NCBI GenBank assembly: GCA_022605405.1 | Contig: JABYQQ010000036.1 | Span: 1-64,000 of the forward strand | DNA: 64,000 nucleotides | Reading direction: 5' to 3' | Source of the DNA: Earliella scabrosa | Taxonomy: Eukaryota; Basidiomycota; Agaricomycetes; Polyporales; Polyporaceae | In this document: positions 11,123-23,675 of the stretch, one piece after another | How positions within the stretch are numbered: position 1 is the first letter of the stretch | Layout of the letters: each line of letters opens with the position of its first letter | The notes under the pieces: generated by a model | Database searches by the model: none | Seen by the model: the letters and a program-made list of their open reading frames with translations, nothing else | Told to the model about the DNA's origin: nothing | Position numbers and translations under genes: made by a program

Positions 11123-13654
11123 TTAGAGTAAAGTCATATACATATGTTGATCACTAAACTGGCTGAGAAAGAAAGTATCACAATCATCCAGTACGGTACT
11201 ACTTGACCAGTCACGAGGGTACTGTCCATTACATACAGGATACAAATGACATGACCGACGAATGTTCCGTACCTCGACGATAGTTGCACGCCGCCGACGG
11301 TGCTGATCCCGAGAGCGCGTGACCTTGTACATCCCATTCACCGGATCAGGTTCGGTGAAGGCAGTAAACCATTCAACATATGCAAGATGATCCGGAGGCA
11401 TCGTGCCTGGTCCAAATAGATCCGCACATGCCGAATGCGGAATGCGGAAGATTAGACGGACCTGACCAACCTGATAACCTGAACGGAGTGTTAGCAAGGA
11501 GTATCGACGTGATGTATAACCCAGGCCCTGACCTTCAACACCAACCAACCCTCCTGTGCCATTGTTCACCAGCACCGTGTCGAACCGGCCGGGTACTGTG
11601 CGCCCATGCTTGTCCACGCGGTCAGGCCGTGCATGAATAACGTCTGCAGGGTCATCCATCACACCAAACCCTTGGACGTCGTCAAGCGTGATCTTGATTT
11701 TGTGGAAGACGGGGAAGGCGCGGAATTGAAAGAACAGCCCACTGCATTCTTGCTCGACCTCGGCTTCGGACAGGGTTGAATCGCGATATGCTATAACGAA
11801 GCGCAGAAGAGCATCGCGGAGATATGTGGCACCGTACCGTGCTGCAGCAGCACCGAATCGCAGTGCTTTCACACTCGGCCACTTCGTGATCTTCATTTTG
11901 CTGAATATAGGAAGCGAAGGAAGGGAGACGGTGCCAGCGGATGGAGAGGTGTGCGAGGAGGATGAACGGCCATCCAAGATATGCATGGAAACATCGCCGT
12001 CATCAGATCCATTGTCGAGATGTGATGGCCGCGAATGTGTAGGAGTGACTCTCGCAAGACGTTCGAGACGCCACGCAATGTATAGGGCATGGCGTTGGAT
12101 CTTCTCACGACGCTCGAGCCAGAGCGTCATTTGCGGAAACTCATCCTTGTGGTTTGTTGCGCGATAAGCGTCCTTCGCGAAGTCGATATGGAGGCGCTCG
12201 GTATACTGTGTGTCGTAGTTATCGGTGGTTCCGAAGAGCTTGATCGACGAGGGGTAGTGGTCCCAGGAATGGAGTTTAGGCAATCGGAAATGGGTACGGA
12301 TGTTGAGGTCAACGATGATCTGCTTGTTAGCGTGAAAGCGCTCGAGTGCTTCCTGAAGCAGGCGGATGGTGTCGGTTGTGTGTGCGGGATATCGTGCCAG
12401 ATATGCGAAGTCCAGAATAGCGCGGACTGCTCGTACGAGACGGACAGGTGAGAGACCTCCACAGAGAGGAAGTCCGACAATAAGGCCGAGGAGAACACGG
12501 CATATATCGGCGTGCTCCTTCCCCGTGACCCGCTGCAACGTCGTGATACCTTTGAGGAAGAGGCGGATATGGTGATTGGGGGGTAGTCGACGACAGCGAG
12601 CATCGAGCTCCTCGGGAGGGTAGGCAATCTTGAGCCAGGAGACGAGATGCTTGACCATCCCTTGATATACTTGGTGTAGGATATCCGGCGTAACCGAAAC
12701 GAAGATGTTGACAAAGGGGAGGTCGAGCCAGAAAGGTCGTGGAATGGGTTTGATGCCAGCGTCGCGACAGGCCTGAGACAACTCTGTGGCACTCCCGCTG
12801 GCCTTCTCGAGTGCCTCAAGAACCTTATCGAGATCGCGAAGCGGTCGTTTGGGATCGGTCGTAGCTCCGACGTCCTCGCGGGCGATGGCGCACTTGGGAC
12901 AGGTGCCTGTCTTGCAGCAAGTGACCAACAGTTGTTCAGGATAGTCGCCAATGTAGAGCGCAAAGATCGGGTGTCCACGGCGCACCGCACCATCGCCGCT
13001 CGTGAGCTCTATGCCGTCGATCCCGGCTTGTCGGAGCGGCTTCAGAATCTGAGCCATGCATGCATGGAACAGTTTCCCGAGGGCGCGTCGGCGAGCTGCT
13101 TTGTTGAAGATATGCTGAAGCCGGGTGGAGGGGATGTATGCGAGGAGGATATGGCCGCGACGAGACGGTTTGCGGCGGATGTCCTTCGGTAGGTTGCCAA
13201 TCGTGAGGTAGACCGGGTACGCGGTCTTGCTCCCGAACAGCGTGAGCTGCGTTTTGTCCGAGGAGATGATGATGGGGACGATAGTCGCGCCGGGCTTCTG
13301 CTTCTCAAGCTCTTTCTGTGGCATGCTAGCACGTCAGAAGCATACAGTATACCATAATGTCAGATACTTACCTGAGTCGACCACCACCACTCTCCGGTAT
13401 GCATGTCGAAGTATACACGGAGGGTGTGGTCTGCGTCCGCGTAATGACGTTCCGGCGCAAAGACGAGGAGTCCCGCGAACTCGGGATCTCCGTACAGCGC
13501 GCGGATGCACTCGATGACGTCGCGGTAGAACACCTCGAACGCCTCGTCCGCGACGACGATCTCCCTACGTATGAAGCGCGGTCGCCCAGAGGAGAGCTTC
13601 TTGTCGATGATGGTGTTGAGCTCCGCAGATTGTCTTGAAGGACAGGCCAAGAAG
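11123..13654 (-). pseudogene. Plavaka transposase, 3' part (catalytic and C-terminal regions)
   Basis: Rest of exon 2 spans 13372-13654, an intron 13316-13371, and exon 3 11123-13315 (730 codons, open to the stop). Family hallmarks are visible: SGRPRFIRREIVV, ALYGDPEFA, ERHYADADHTLRVY and GEWWW in exon 2; then VPIIISSDKTQLTLFG, KTGTCPKC, DILHQVYQGM and YTERLHIDFAKDAYRATN in exon 3. The C-terminal HLYPVC and VLDDCDTFF blocks match the usual end of the family. Besides the KDZ insertion there is a one-base frame slip near 13636, just downstream of the insertion point. Codons before it read GLSFK and those after it SAELNTII, in different frames. The gene cannot make a full transposase as it stands. 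Whether the frameshift came before or after the insertion is unknown. Confidence 0.85.
13648..13654. repeat. Left target-site duplication CAAGAAG of the KDZ element
   Basis: Seven bases identical to 24538-24544. Removing the element plus one copy rejoins the Plavaka exon in the expected order, which supports duplication on insertion. The eighth base on either side does not match. Confidence 0.85.
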
Positions 13655-13740
13655 CACTTGTAGTTTCCACTTTTGTATTACTATTGACCACACCTGTGGT
13701 AATTCCCTTGTGTATTTGGTGGTGTGATTGTAAAAATTAT
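13655..13740 (+). repeat. Left terminal inverted repeat of the KDZ element
   Basis: Pairs with 24455-24537 on the opposite strand. Shared blocks are CAC(T/C)TGTAGTT, TATTACTA or AATACTAA, CCACACCTGTGGTA, TTGTGTATTTGGTGG and ATTGTAA. By eye, identity is roughly three quarters. The ends need not be identical in cut-and-paste elements, so this cannot date the insertion. Confidence 0.8.
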
Positions 13741-13959
13741 ACAACTGTCCAGCCTCGATTGTACAACTAGTAGAACTATTGTATAACAAGCTCTCTCACT
13801 GTGAGATACAATTGTATTACAATGCAAGAGCAAGTAGTACAATACTGTATCACAAAGCAGCCACTTTGCAGTTGTGAAACTGGAAGCTATGTAATTGTAA
13901 AACAGCTTTTAACTCGGATTACTACAAGTAAAACAGTAATATGGTGGTATTATTAGATG

Positions 13960-14930
13960 CATTTATATTTACTGTTCTATTGATGGCATCAATGGAAGAC
14001 CCTGGTGGCACGATCAGATCAGATGCTTGTAGAATAGTTGTGAAATAATGAACTGGATGATCAGATTGGATGCTTGTACAATAATTGTATAACATTGGCA
14101 GCACGATTAGATCGGATGCTTGTAGATCAGTTGTGAAACCAGGGACTGGATGATCAGATTGGATGCTTGTACAATAATTGTATAACATTGGCAGCACGAT
14201 TAGATCGGATGCTTGTAGATCAGTTGTGAAACCAGGGACTGGATGATCAGATTGGATGCTTGTACAATAATTGTATAACATTGGCTGCACGATCAGATCG
14301 GATGCTTGTAGATCAGTTGTGAAATAATGAACTGGATGATCAGATTGGATGCTTGTACAATAATTGTATAACATTGGCAGCACGATCAGATCAGATGCTT
14401 GTAGATCAGTTGTGAAACCAGGGACTGGATGATCAGATTGGATGCTTGTACAATAATTGTATAACATTGGCAGCACGATTAGATCGGATGCTTGTAGATC
14501 AGTTGTGAAATAATGAACTGGATGATCAGATTGGATGCTTGTACAATAATTGTATAACATTGGCAGCACGATTAGATCGGATGCTTGTAGATCAGTTGTG
14601 AAACCAGGGACTGGATGATCAGATTGGATGCTTGTACAATAATTGTATAACATTGGCAGCACGATTAGATCGGATGCTTGTATAACAATTGTAAAACATG
14701 GGCAGCATAATTAGAATTGGATCCTTGTAGTATCATTGTGAAATAGTGGGCTAGTTGATTAGATCAGATCCTTATAGAATAGTTGTGAAACCAGGGACTG
14801 GATTATTAGATTGGGTGCTTGTACAATCATTGTATGATATTCGCAGCACGATTAGAATCATTAGATCGGATCCTTGTAGATATTGGATCATTAGATTAGA
14901 ATGGATCCTTGTAGCAGCTCCGAGCATAGC
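13960..14930. repeat. 93-bp subterminal tandem repeats of the KDZ element
   Basis: GGATGATCAGATTGGATGCT recurs at 14055, 14148 and 14241 and continues at 93-bp steps for about seven units, with decayed copies on both sides. Each unit holds TTGTACAATAATTGTATAAC, CAGCACGATTAGATCGGATG and TTGTAGATCAGTTGTGAAA. Because 93 is a multiple of 3, an open frame made of 31-residue repeats (13922-14662, minus strand) appears; it is an artefact. Subterminal repeats of this kind often serve as transposase binding sites. Confidence 0.9.
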
Positions 14931-15053
14931 AAAGTTCTGTGCTTCAGAGTCCTTGACAGAATACAGTGTACAAGCTGGCACTCATTGCATTAAACCAATG
15001 TCAACAACTGACAGACATTGCAAATAAACATTGAGAATAGTAGTAGGGTTACA

Positions 15054-18000
15054 TCATAATGCATCTTCGCCATCCAAATCATCCTCATCAGATGAGGAAT
15101 CATCATCAGCCAGCCCAACAGTCTCGGATGTAGAAAGGACACGAGAAGGATCCGCCGGGACAGCCTTTTTGTGTGGCCGCACTTTACGAGCATGGCTCTC
15201 ATAGGGCAGGATCCAGCTCGGGAGGGGCCCCATCTCTCGGAGATAGTTCACCCAGAAGGACGCGGTCCGGAGAGCCAGCGCCTCAAAGACCGACGCCTGT
15301 TTCTCGGCATACATCATCAGTCCCCTCTTGAGCCGCGCGTCAACCTCCGTGCGCCGAGCCCCCTGCTCGCGCCACCAATGAGCCCTGTCCTCGAAGAATT
15401 CCAGGACCCGTCGCATCTCCTCAAGGAGAAGAGTGCGGTCCTCGTCCCAACGGTCCACGCGCGCCTTCGAGCGCGCCCATTCAGCGCGCATAGTCTCGGT
15501 GAATTCTTCATCGGTGGCGGGCGCGTTTTGGTCGCGAGGATCGCGAGTGGGCTGTAGAGTTAGCCAGATCCAACTAATCTCGTAGCGCCCTTCGCTCGGT
15601 ATGACCTCATCATCCTCCCTGCGTGGGCCCCGAAGGTCACCATCTAGCAGTGGCCGGTAGATCTGAGTCCAGGCACCGCCCGGCTCAAGCTTCTCCATGG
15701 CGGTGCGCGCATCACGATAGCGCTGCGCGCTGCGCTTCTGCTTTGTCATGAAGCGTTCGTAGAGGCCGAGATTCCGAGTCACGGCTCGCTGCCCGGTGCC
15801 GTTGACGTTGAGCTTGCGGAACTCCGAGATGGCGGCGAGTACTCGTCGGATACGACGGATCTCGGCAAGGGCGTCGGACATCTGAGCAACGCGCAGTCTG
15901 CGCTCTTTCTCTCGTAAGCCGGCGAGTGTTTCGTTGCTGAGAAGATCGAGGGAAAGAGCCGACGGGAGGAAGAGTAGAACGTCTTCTGCCTTGGGAACTG
16001 CGAGGGGCGTTTGGGTGCGGACGTGCGCGGCCCGGAGCGGGGCAACAACGGGCATGTGGACGTCCTGGATGGCCTGCCACAGCTCAATTCGGCGCATCAG
16101 AATGTTGCGCTTCTGTTGGGTAGCCGCGAGGTCGGTAATACTCCGGCCACTGGATGCGCGCAGTCGCAGAGCCCGCCTGTAGATGGAGCGCTGATTCAGC
16201 CAGGTTCCTTCAGCGTGCACGAAGTCATACTCACTGTGCCTCCTCTAGTTCAAGACCAACCTGCAGTAGAACGGCAGGGGTCACTTCATGGGGGGGCAAC
16301 TTGCCCTGTGCAGCTTCGACGGCTTCTTCCTCGCCAAGACGAAGTTTCTCCGAAGCCATGGAGATTGCTATTGAGGCACAGGTGAGACCGATGCGTGCCA
16401 AGATCGCGGGGAGATCACGTACCGGTGGTTGGCTCCTCGTAAGGGTCCGGCTGATCCGGATCGGCGTTCCAGGCGTCGACCATAGACTCCCACTGCCCAA
16501 GGACTGCGGGGGTGAAGTTGGCCGAGTAATCTTCGTAGATCTTGCGCTGTTTGACCGCCATATCTCGTGCCTCCTGGAGCGCGCGAAGAAGGACGATGCC
16601 TAAGCCGCAAATGAGTATGCAAACAACTCAACTCCGTAGTGACCGTCGGCGTACCGAAAGCGATAGTTTTTTGCCAATTCCAGGCACCCCAGTGGTCGTT
16701 ATAGACCTCGTGGCGCATTCCCGGACTCATCTCTCGCGTGCTCGTCGCCAGGGGGTTCATGTGTGACCAGTGGCTCTCTATACCTTCGCCGACGGTCCGA
16801 GCCACCCACTTGAGGAAATTGAGCGACCATCGGGAGTGCGGCTCCCCGCCGTGTACGCGATAGTGATGCTTCGGAATTGCAAAACGGATACTCTTGACCT
16901 TCGTCCGATCAATGCGCATGGCAGGCGGAAAGTTCTCTTGCATCCGGATATAGAAGCGCTTGCACCACTGGCAGGCGATATCATATGATAGCAGAAGCAT
17001 CACAATGACGCCCATCAGTGTTGAGAACACCAGATAGTCCATGTTTGCGTAGCTATATCTGGGTATGAGTCCGATGATCCGATAATGACGGAGTCAGATG
17101 GACAGACCGTTCACCATGCTGGAGATCACCAGCGCCGTTCTTCCGAACCAGCCCATGCCGCGCGCAGAGCACAGCACCGATCCCGGATGCAACATACCCC
17201 TCACGCCGGAGATTGGCCTTCAAGATCGCGTTGTGCTCGGCGGAACAAGTGTTCTCCTGGTGTGCGTTAGCGCAAGTCGTCGCAGCGGCTTAGTGTACCA
17301 GAGACTGACCTCTGTCTGGCCCGCACACGCCTTCACGTGGGCTTGATATGCAGTCTCCTCAACGTAGTATGACCAACCGGGAGCCAGCTCGACGTCGTCG
17401 AAGCCTCGGTCCTTGCAGCGCGCTCGGAAATTCGCATCTATCATTAGATAGAGCGTGTACATCCACCTAGTACCATGATTACCCAATCTGAGTCGTGGCA
17501 TAAAGCATGATGTACTCACTTGACGTCCGGCGGGGCACTCTCCCAGTCCGCCGGGATGTTTTTGCCTGGGTGAGGGCATGCAGCGCACTCCACTACCAGT
17601 TCTCCGGGTTTCGTTGCAGCAGCACCCGCGGGGTCATGAGCACGGCCGAATCTCTTGAGCATTACAAGGTGACGCCAGAGCCGGACGACGTGCGACAGCT
17701 GCTTGTATCGATTCTATGCGCGTACGTTCGCGTGAGTATTGGCATAGAATCGGGAGAGTCAGGCTAATGCAAGCGGCCTGATGGACGTACCGGGACATCG
17801 GTCCCCCCGGAATTGTCAGTTATGCGCTCAATAGTTCGCCAGTAGTCGTAGAGATTCGTCTTTCCCTGGAAAGACAACTCTTGAAACGTCTTGAGCATCC
17901 GGAACGTGAAGACTGTCGCCGGACGGTCCATGGTAGCTGGAAACCAGCCGAAGCGCATCAACTGGCGCCATTCGGCCGTGTCCTGCGCGGTCGCATCGAG

Positions 18001-18954
18001 ACACTTGCAGAACCTTACGGTGTGTGTATGTATACCGGTGGAGTCGCAGATGACCAGGCGACGAGAGAGCTGAGACGGATTCGGGCACCGGTTGTGACTG
18101 TGTCCGAGGTTCACAACCATGCCGAGCTTCTCCAAGGACGTGCGCACAAACTTCCGGCCATCCCATTCCTAGAGACGCAGGAACATTAACATCAATATGA
18201 TCGTGAGTGAATGAACGAGAGCACTGTACCTCCAGTCGATGGAGCAAGTGCTCAGAGTGAGACTCGAGAACGCATCCCTTGCACCGGATGGGACGTCGGA
18301 AGCAGTCCTCACAGCGAACCGTGGCAGGATGAGTCTGACATACGGCACAAAGAACCTCTTCTTCGTCTATGGCCTCATTGCAGCCGGCGTACGCTAGTAG
18401 CTCGTCGAGGAAGTCCTGCCTGGCCGGAAGCCATTGACGGAGCTTATTCTGTACATCAAAAGGCAAATGCGTCAGCTATAGCTCTTAACACCATCGCCCG
18501 ACAACAAATGCGGGTGTAGAGAAGCCTAGCTACACACAGCAGCACGGAGCTCCGGACGTTTCCTCTCCTTATGTTTAGCTTGAACATCGTGCTCCAGAGC
18601 TTCGGCTTCTGCGACGGGTAAGCCATCGAAGATTGCGGACATGACATCCGCCATGTCTCCGGGACGGTCCTCCTCGTTCATCCTCCCACTACCACCCGAG
18701 TTGATCGTTGCTGGCTGTTCCGCTGGGTCCACAGTGACATTGCGGCGCTGAGTGTACTGAGCGGATCTCCCCGATGTAGTTGTGCCGAATGTAAGACTAT
18801 CGACAACCACCTCCATGGGCCTCGTACTGCCCGACTGGCCGGCGACTTCAGCTGCTTCGTCCGCATCCGGCGATTCCTCAACCTCGACCACCTCAAACCG
18901 GGCTTTCTTGTTCCTCTTCCGTGACCCGGTCGTCGGTCTGCGTTTGCCACCCAT
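15054..18954 (-). CDS. KDZ transposase (1114 aa, 10 exons)
   Basis: Exons on the minus strand: 18538-18954, 18230-18448, 17791-18168, 17520-17713, 17310-17466, 17108-17256, 16655-17052, 16423-16599, 16235-16367 and 15054-16176. Introns are 53-89 nt, and every phase closes to one open frame. The N-terminus (about 140 residues) is basic and disordered. A Cys cluster follows (CAVC, CEDC, CKGC at about residues 173-197), then a CxC2-like region (NLGHSHNRCPNP, ICDSTGIHTHTVRFCKC, RFGWFPAT). The RNase H-fold core has LLSYDIACQWCK (Asp about 529) and GEGIESHWSHMNPLATSTREM (Glu about 597), the usual candidate catalytic residues. After GAWNWQK the C-terminus is a long helical, coiled-coil-like tail ending in an acidic stretch. 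Length and order match KDZ transposases. It should cut and paste the surrounding element in the nucleus. Confidence 0.93.
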
Positions 18955-19646
18955 AGTTTGGATAGTGCAACGCGCGAGGCGGGGATCTCGGAAAGCGGGG
19001 AATGTCAAGAACTGAGTTGAAGAACCGGCGAAGCGCTCTGCGTACTGCATCCGCGCTCGCGACTCTTCTCGCACACGTCTGGCACATCTTCATCGTTGCG
19101 CACACGGCAATATGACTCGCACATGCATCACGACTATTCAAATGAGCCAGTCGTATATTGAACACTTCCGACCCACTGTAGGCTACTACGAGTCAGTTCT
19201 AGCATGTCGACTCGGCCACTAGAGGTGTGAAGTTAGACTGCGTCTTACGCTCGCATTGTAAGACGCTGCATGTAACATGCCCTCTAGCCGTGTCGCACTT
19301 GCAGTCATCCGAATGGCACACTCCCGATTATCGCACTGAGTAGTAGCACTGCTACTAAGTACTAGTGTATTTAATAGTCTCAACTGTACATTTGAATTCG
19401 ATCCACATGAGTTTTCGGCGTGCGTCCGCTATGGTTGCCAAAGGACTGATGTATGTACGCACCGTCCGCGATCCAACCGAACCAGAGTCAGGCTATTAGA
19501 TACTACTACTACTCGTTGAAAGGGTTAAGCGACATCATCTAATGCAACCGAGTTTCGACACACCCTGATATGCAAGTACTGCAAACACACGCTCGTCCAT
19601 TCAACTCGAAGCCGCATACATGACGTACAACTCGACGGATAACAAA
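18955..19646. other. Spacer between the KDZ transposase and viroplasmin-domain genes
   Basis: About 690 bp with no gene seen. It should hold the promoter of the transposase (reading left) and the 3' region of the 232-aa gene. The phrase TACTACTACTACTCG near 19500 and scattered AT-rich words occur. I see no strong regulatory motif. Confidence 0.4.
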
Positions 19647-20399
19647 TCAAGCCTTTGCAAGAAGACGGACCCGCCCCTCACGTTTGGCAGTAGCATACAG
19701 ACGCTCCGCCTCTTCGCGCGTCTCACAGGACTGGAACCGAGCTCCGCGAACGTCAACGTAGTCCTCCATCGCCAGCCATGACCGCCATATCCCAACCCGC
19801 AGTCCGGCGATGACGACATACCACTTCTTTCTATGCGAGGAGTCCCTGGGCTCGATGATTTCAACTGGATGGCGACGAAGTCAGCAATGGCGGAGGCAGC
19901 CATGAGACGGGAACTTACGAGCTGGGTTCCATGGGATGACTCGACCTCCACCTCGGACTCTGTATGGTAAAGCTCCTGCTGTGGAGGGCGGGGACGGCGG
20001 CGGGGAACCGCCGCCGTCGCCGGACGCGACTTTGGGCTTCTGAGAGCGGGTCATCGAGGGGGCAGGAGCCGCACGGTGGCGTTCGTCGGCGTTCGTTGGC
20101 GCACCGGCATTGATCGTGACCGGAGCCGAACCCGCCTGGACGTGAAGGTTGAACGTGAACGGACTTGAGGGTGCCGCAACGGCGCGCGAGCGACTGGGGA
20201 GCGACCGTGCGGGCGTCGTAGGAGGCGACGAAAGGGGCAAGGGAATGGGCGAGGGGGCCGGGGACGCCAGGAGGGCGGAATCGTCCAACAAGGCCGAGTC
20301 AACTCGATCATACCGCTCCCCGATCGACAGGTGGGCAAGATCGGGGAGCGCGCCGTCATCGTCAGGCGCGCCCGCTGCTGCTCCACCACGGTCGTGCAT
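19647..20399 (-). CDS. Viroplasmin / RNase H1 N-terminal-type domain protein (232 aa)
   Basis: Two exons: 19919-20399 and 19647-19864. The intron is 54 nt, phase 1, and the frame closes at TGA 19647-19649. The first 160 residues are disordered and rich in Pro, Ala and Ser. The C-terminal 55 residues read KKWYVVIAGLRVGIWRSW, GARFQSCETREEAERLYATA. This is the pattern of the small domain shared by caulimovirus protein VI and the N-terminus of eukaryotic RNase H1, which binds RNA/DNA hybrids. No RNase H catalytic domain follows. It lies inside the KDZ element, in the same orientation as the transposase. It faces the 888-aa gene across a 332-bp divergent promoter. A role in handling hybrids during transposition is only an inference. 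Similar short proteins are common in mushrooms. Confidence 0.8.
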
Positions 20400-20731
20400 C
20401 CTGTAGATCTGTCAGAGGCGTGCAGGAGCAGGGGAGATATCGCACGTACGTGAGGATCCGCTGTCGCGCGCAGAGAGATGAGAGTAGGCAGGAGGGAGCG
20501 GGGGATCTTGTAGCCAGATAGCGTCCGGCTTTATAATGAGACGGCTGATATCGATCACCTGCTGATGACAAGTGCATGGTCAGTGCGCACCCAGTTTCAC
20601 AAGAGGAGGACAGGTATTACAAGGATACGTGACCAATTTTGGTTGAACGCGTTGGGCCGTCGCGCTGTCCCCCATCCTTCTCTGTTGTAATACCTGTCGC
20701 ATACGGCGTGAGCTGCCTCTTCATCCACAAG
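20400..20731. promoter_or_regulatory. Divergent promoter inside the KDZ element
   Basis: A 332-bp gap separates the start codons of the viroplasmin-domain gene (minus) and the 888-aa gene (plus), so both are probably driven from here. A TATA-like TTTATAATG occurs near 20530. Transcription start sites cannot be placed from sequence alone. Confidence 0.45.
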
Positions 20732-23675
20732 ATGGGACGACCACCTTGGGCGGCCCCTCAGGAAACAACCTGGCTTGAGGCTCGCATCCCAGACTTCCAT
20801 GCCGCATGCTCTGCCAGCAATTACCCGCGATTCCGGACGGCTATGGAGCAGGCGTACTTCGACCACTTCTACCCTGGCGTCCTTCCTCCCAGAGACCCCA
20901 CCGCCGTCGACCAGCCGCCAGACCCTGAGGCCGACAAGCTCCGGATGTTCCGACCGTTGAGGGTTGACAAGAACACGCCCGCGGAGATATCTGTTCATGC
21001 GCGCAAGGGTGTGAGTACTCAGCTATGCTTCGGTCATCGAATCTATGTAACTAACCTGGGACCTGGGTGCAGCAATTGCACTGGTGGTACTGGAACCGCC
21101 GTGAGTTGGGCAAGACGGAGAAAAAGAAGAAAAAGAAGAAGAAGAAAAATACCGATGATCCCGACGGCGGGCTTGACCTGACCGCGAGCATCAAGAAGCC
21201 TGTCAAACGGCACCCCTATCAGGCGTACATTGATCTCTACAACGACCGCGTCGTACCTATCATCAACCAGCGGTTCCAGGAGTACAAGCTGCAGCCTGTC
21301 CCCGAAGGCGAGAAGGGTCGGCTCTCGTACCTCGCGTTCATGTCCAAGGTCGCGAAGGATATGCTTGAGGAGGAGCCGGAGGACGTGAAGGCGGAGGTCG
21401 AGAAGAACCGTTTGAAGAAGCCGGACGAGGCCATCTCGGAGATCTTCTTAGACCCCGAAGGTGGGGCAAACGTGGAGGACCTTCCTACGCGCGCCAAGAT
21501 CATCCAGGAGTGAGTGGTTGCATCTGCGCGATATGCACTGTACTTACCGCCGAATGCACGTAGCCGGATCAACGCGTTGCCCGACCAGATCACAAATTTC
21601 TTCATAAATATTGAGAGACAAACCGGCTTGAAAGCCTGTGGCCTCGTAGGCGGCCCGCGTCCGGACACTGGGAAGATCACGACGCTGTGGTGAGTACGGC
21701 GGACGGAGACATACCCGGCGTGGTACTCACATATTGCGAACAAAGTTTCAATCAAGGACGCACCATGAACTTGGGAAACAAGTTCCCGGAGACCACCACC
21801 AAATGGGACAGCTTCGTCAATACCTTCAACGCCTTCGTGGTCGCTTGCTACCGTGAGTTCTGGGAAAACGTCACGTGTCAGAGGTCTGTGAACTGACTGC
21901 ATCCATAGCTCCGCAGACCGCGAAGAAGCTAGGAGAGGCGTACCAGGAATGGCTCGCGAAAGCGAGCGCGGCCGAGACGAGCGGCGCAGGCGAGACGAGC
22001 GGTGCAGGCGAAACGAGCGCTGGCGCGTCTGCGCGCGACGATACGACGGAGACTTCACCGAAGCAGACGGACTCATCGAGCACCACCCATCCTCCGCCGT
22101 CATCTTCTCCCACCCCATCCGTGCCCCCTGCTGCGCCATCTGGAGAGTCCTGTAAGTCCAACACGCCGGCCGGGGCTCCTCCTGCGGTGGGTTTGGACGA
22201 GTCAACCGGCGCTAAGCAACCCCAATCGTGCACAGCCACCGTCGCGAACAAACAAGGTATCCCAGAATCAGCCGAGGTCGGTGCGCAAGAGCAAGGACAG
22301 CTTACCTACGAGATGGAGCGTCTGGCGACGATTGCGAGAAACAAGCAGCTCATGGAGGAGGCGGGGTTGCTGGACGCTGCGAAAGCCGTGGCACCTGGCA
22401 AGAAGAACGGTTCGCGCGCTTCGCGCTCGAAGAAGCCTCCCCCCGCTCCCACGTCTGTCACAACAAGAACACGTGCAGCTGCAGCTGCGGCAGCAGCAGT
22501 CCAGGCTGTCAACACGGCCGCTCCTATGACTGTTACAACCGCGACGACCTCAGAGCCGCTCCCGCCGACGGCGACGACGAACCCACAGCCCCCTACCGTG
22601 ATCGCGAATAACCACATCGTCCAGAACGCGCCGAGCTCGGATCCTCAGCCCACGACGAGCCCCGAGCAGCAGCCTACTGCAGCTCCAACCGGTCTCTCCG
22701 CGGCGGCCTCCCACTCGTCTGCGCCTTCTCTGTCGGACCCCATCTCCTCCCCACTGTCTACTACTCCCTCAACGCACTTGAAGGGCGGACTCTCCGACAG
22801 CCCTTTGTCTCACCCGTCGCACTCCTCTGCCCAGCTCGTGACGGTTGGTCCGTCTCTTTCAACGTCTATTGAGAACGGCTCTTCGGTTGCTCCGTCCACC
22901 CTCGGCGCCGCCGTCGAGGGCGCGCAGTCAGCGGGTCCGAGTCCCTCATCCACCGAGCCATCGCCGCTCGCAGGTCACATTGGTCGTGACAACACGATCC
23001 CGGACGGTACAGTCGGGCTGGGGATCACACTGCTCGATGGGGATGCGCCCGAGTGGATCCAAAATGCCGTCGACTACTTCAATCTTCTCGTCGCTGGTGG
23101 GGCGCGTTGGACGGAGCTCGTGAACGCGTGGCAGGCGTTTGAGATTCACATGGGTTACCCGACGGATTCCCGGGTACGTCGTTTGTCGCCTTCTAGTTAT
23201 GTAATCTGCTAACTCGAACTAGAAGGAAAGCAGTCGTCTGTCGGCTGTCTTGCGGCCTGAGGAGCTAGCTATGTGGATGAAGGAAGGAAGGAGTTATGAG
23301 AGGCTTCCGGACATTCGTGACCCCGTCGACTTCGCTCTCCGGTGGCAGGCTTGGTGGGCATCCCTCCAGCCTGCTTGCCGTCGCGGTGAGAGCGCATGGC
23401 CCCTCGCTCGTGTTGAGCCCCAGGACGGCTCCGAATGGGACAGCATCTGGCGTGGTGGTCCTTGCGGGCTGTTCCTGGCCGTCATGGGGCTTGCATGGTG
23501 GCTCTATGCCGCCGATGAAGCAGGCGGAGCCCTCAACGACGTGTATGATGCTATGGATGACCTACTATGGGTCTATGGTGTCGTCATGCCTCTCCGTAGC
23601 CCCAAGCGTCGCGCTGAGGACGCCGGCCAGGATGATGTCCCTTCTGCGAAGCGCGCGCGAGGTGATACCGTGTAG
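20732..23675 (+). CDS. KDZ-borne hypothetical protein (888 aa, 6 exons)
   Basis: Exons: 20732-21010, 21073-21509, 21564-21689, 21746-21852, 21909-23173 and 23223-23675. Introns are 49-62 nt and all phases close. The N-terminus (WLEARIPDFHAAC, RFRTAMEQAYFDHFYP) resembles the opening of a large, functionally unassigned Agaricomycete family. A Lys run of about ten residues follows near residue 110. Conserved-looking helical segments come next (YQAYIDLYNDRVVPIINQRF, FFINIERQTGLKACGLVGG, FNQGRTMNLGNKF). A Ser/Pro/Thr-rich disordered region covers about residues 330-700. The C-terminal part is Trp-rich (WIQNAVDYFNLL, WWASLQPACRRGE) and ends in a basic KRAEDAGQ-type tail. No catalytic motif is recognised. 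It is inside the KDZ ends and opposite in direction to the transposase. It could be element cargo, a regulator or a DNA-binding partner. Confidence 0.85.

Noticed and set aside
13922..14662. 246-codon open frame on the minus strand made of 31-residue repeats
   Set aside because: It is a by-product of the 93-bp subterminal repeat, whose length is a multiple of three. No start context, introns or domain.
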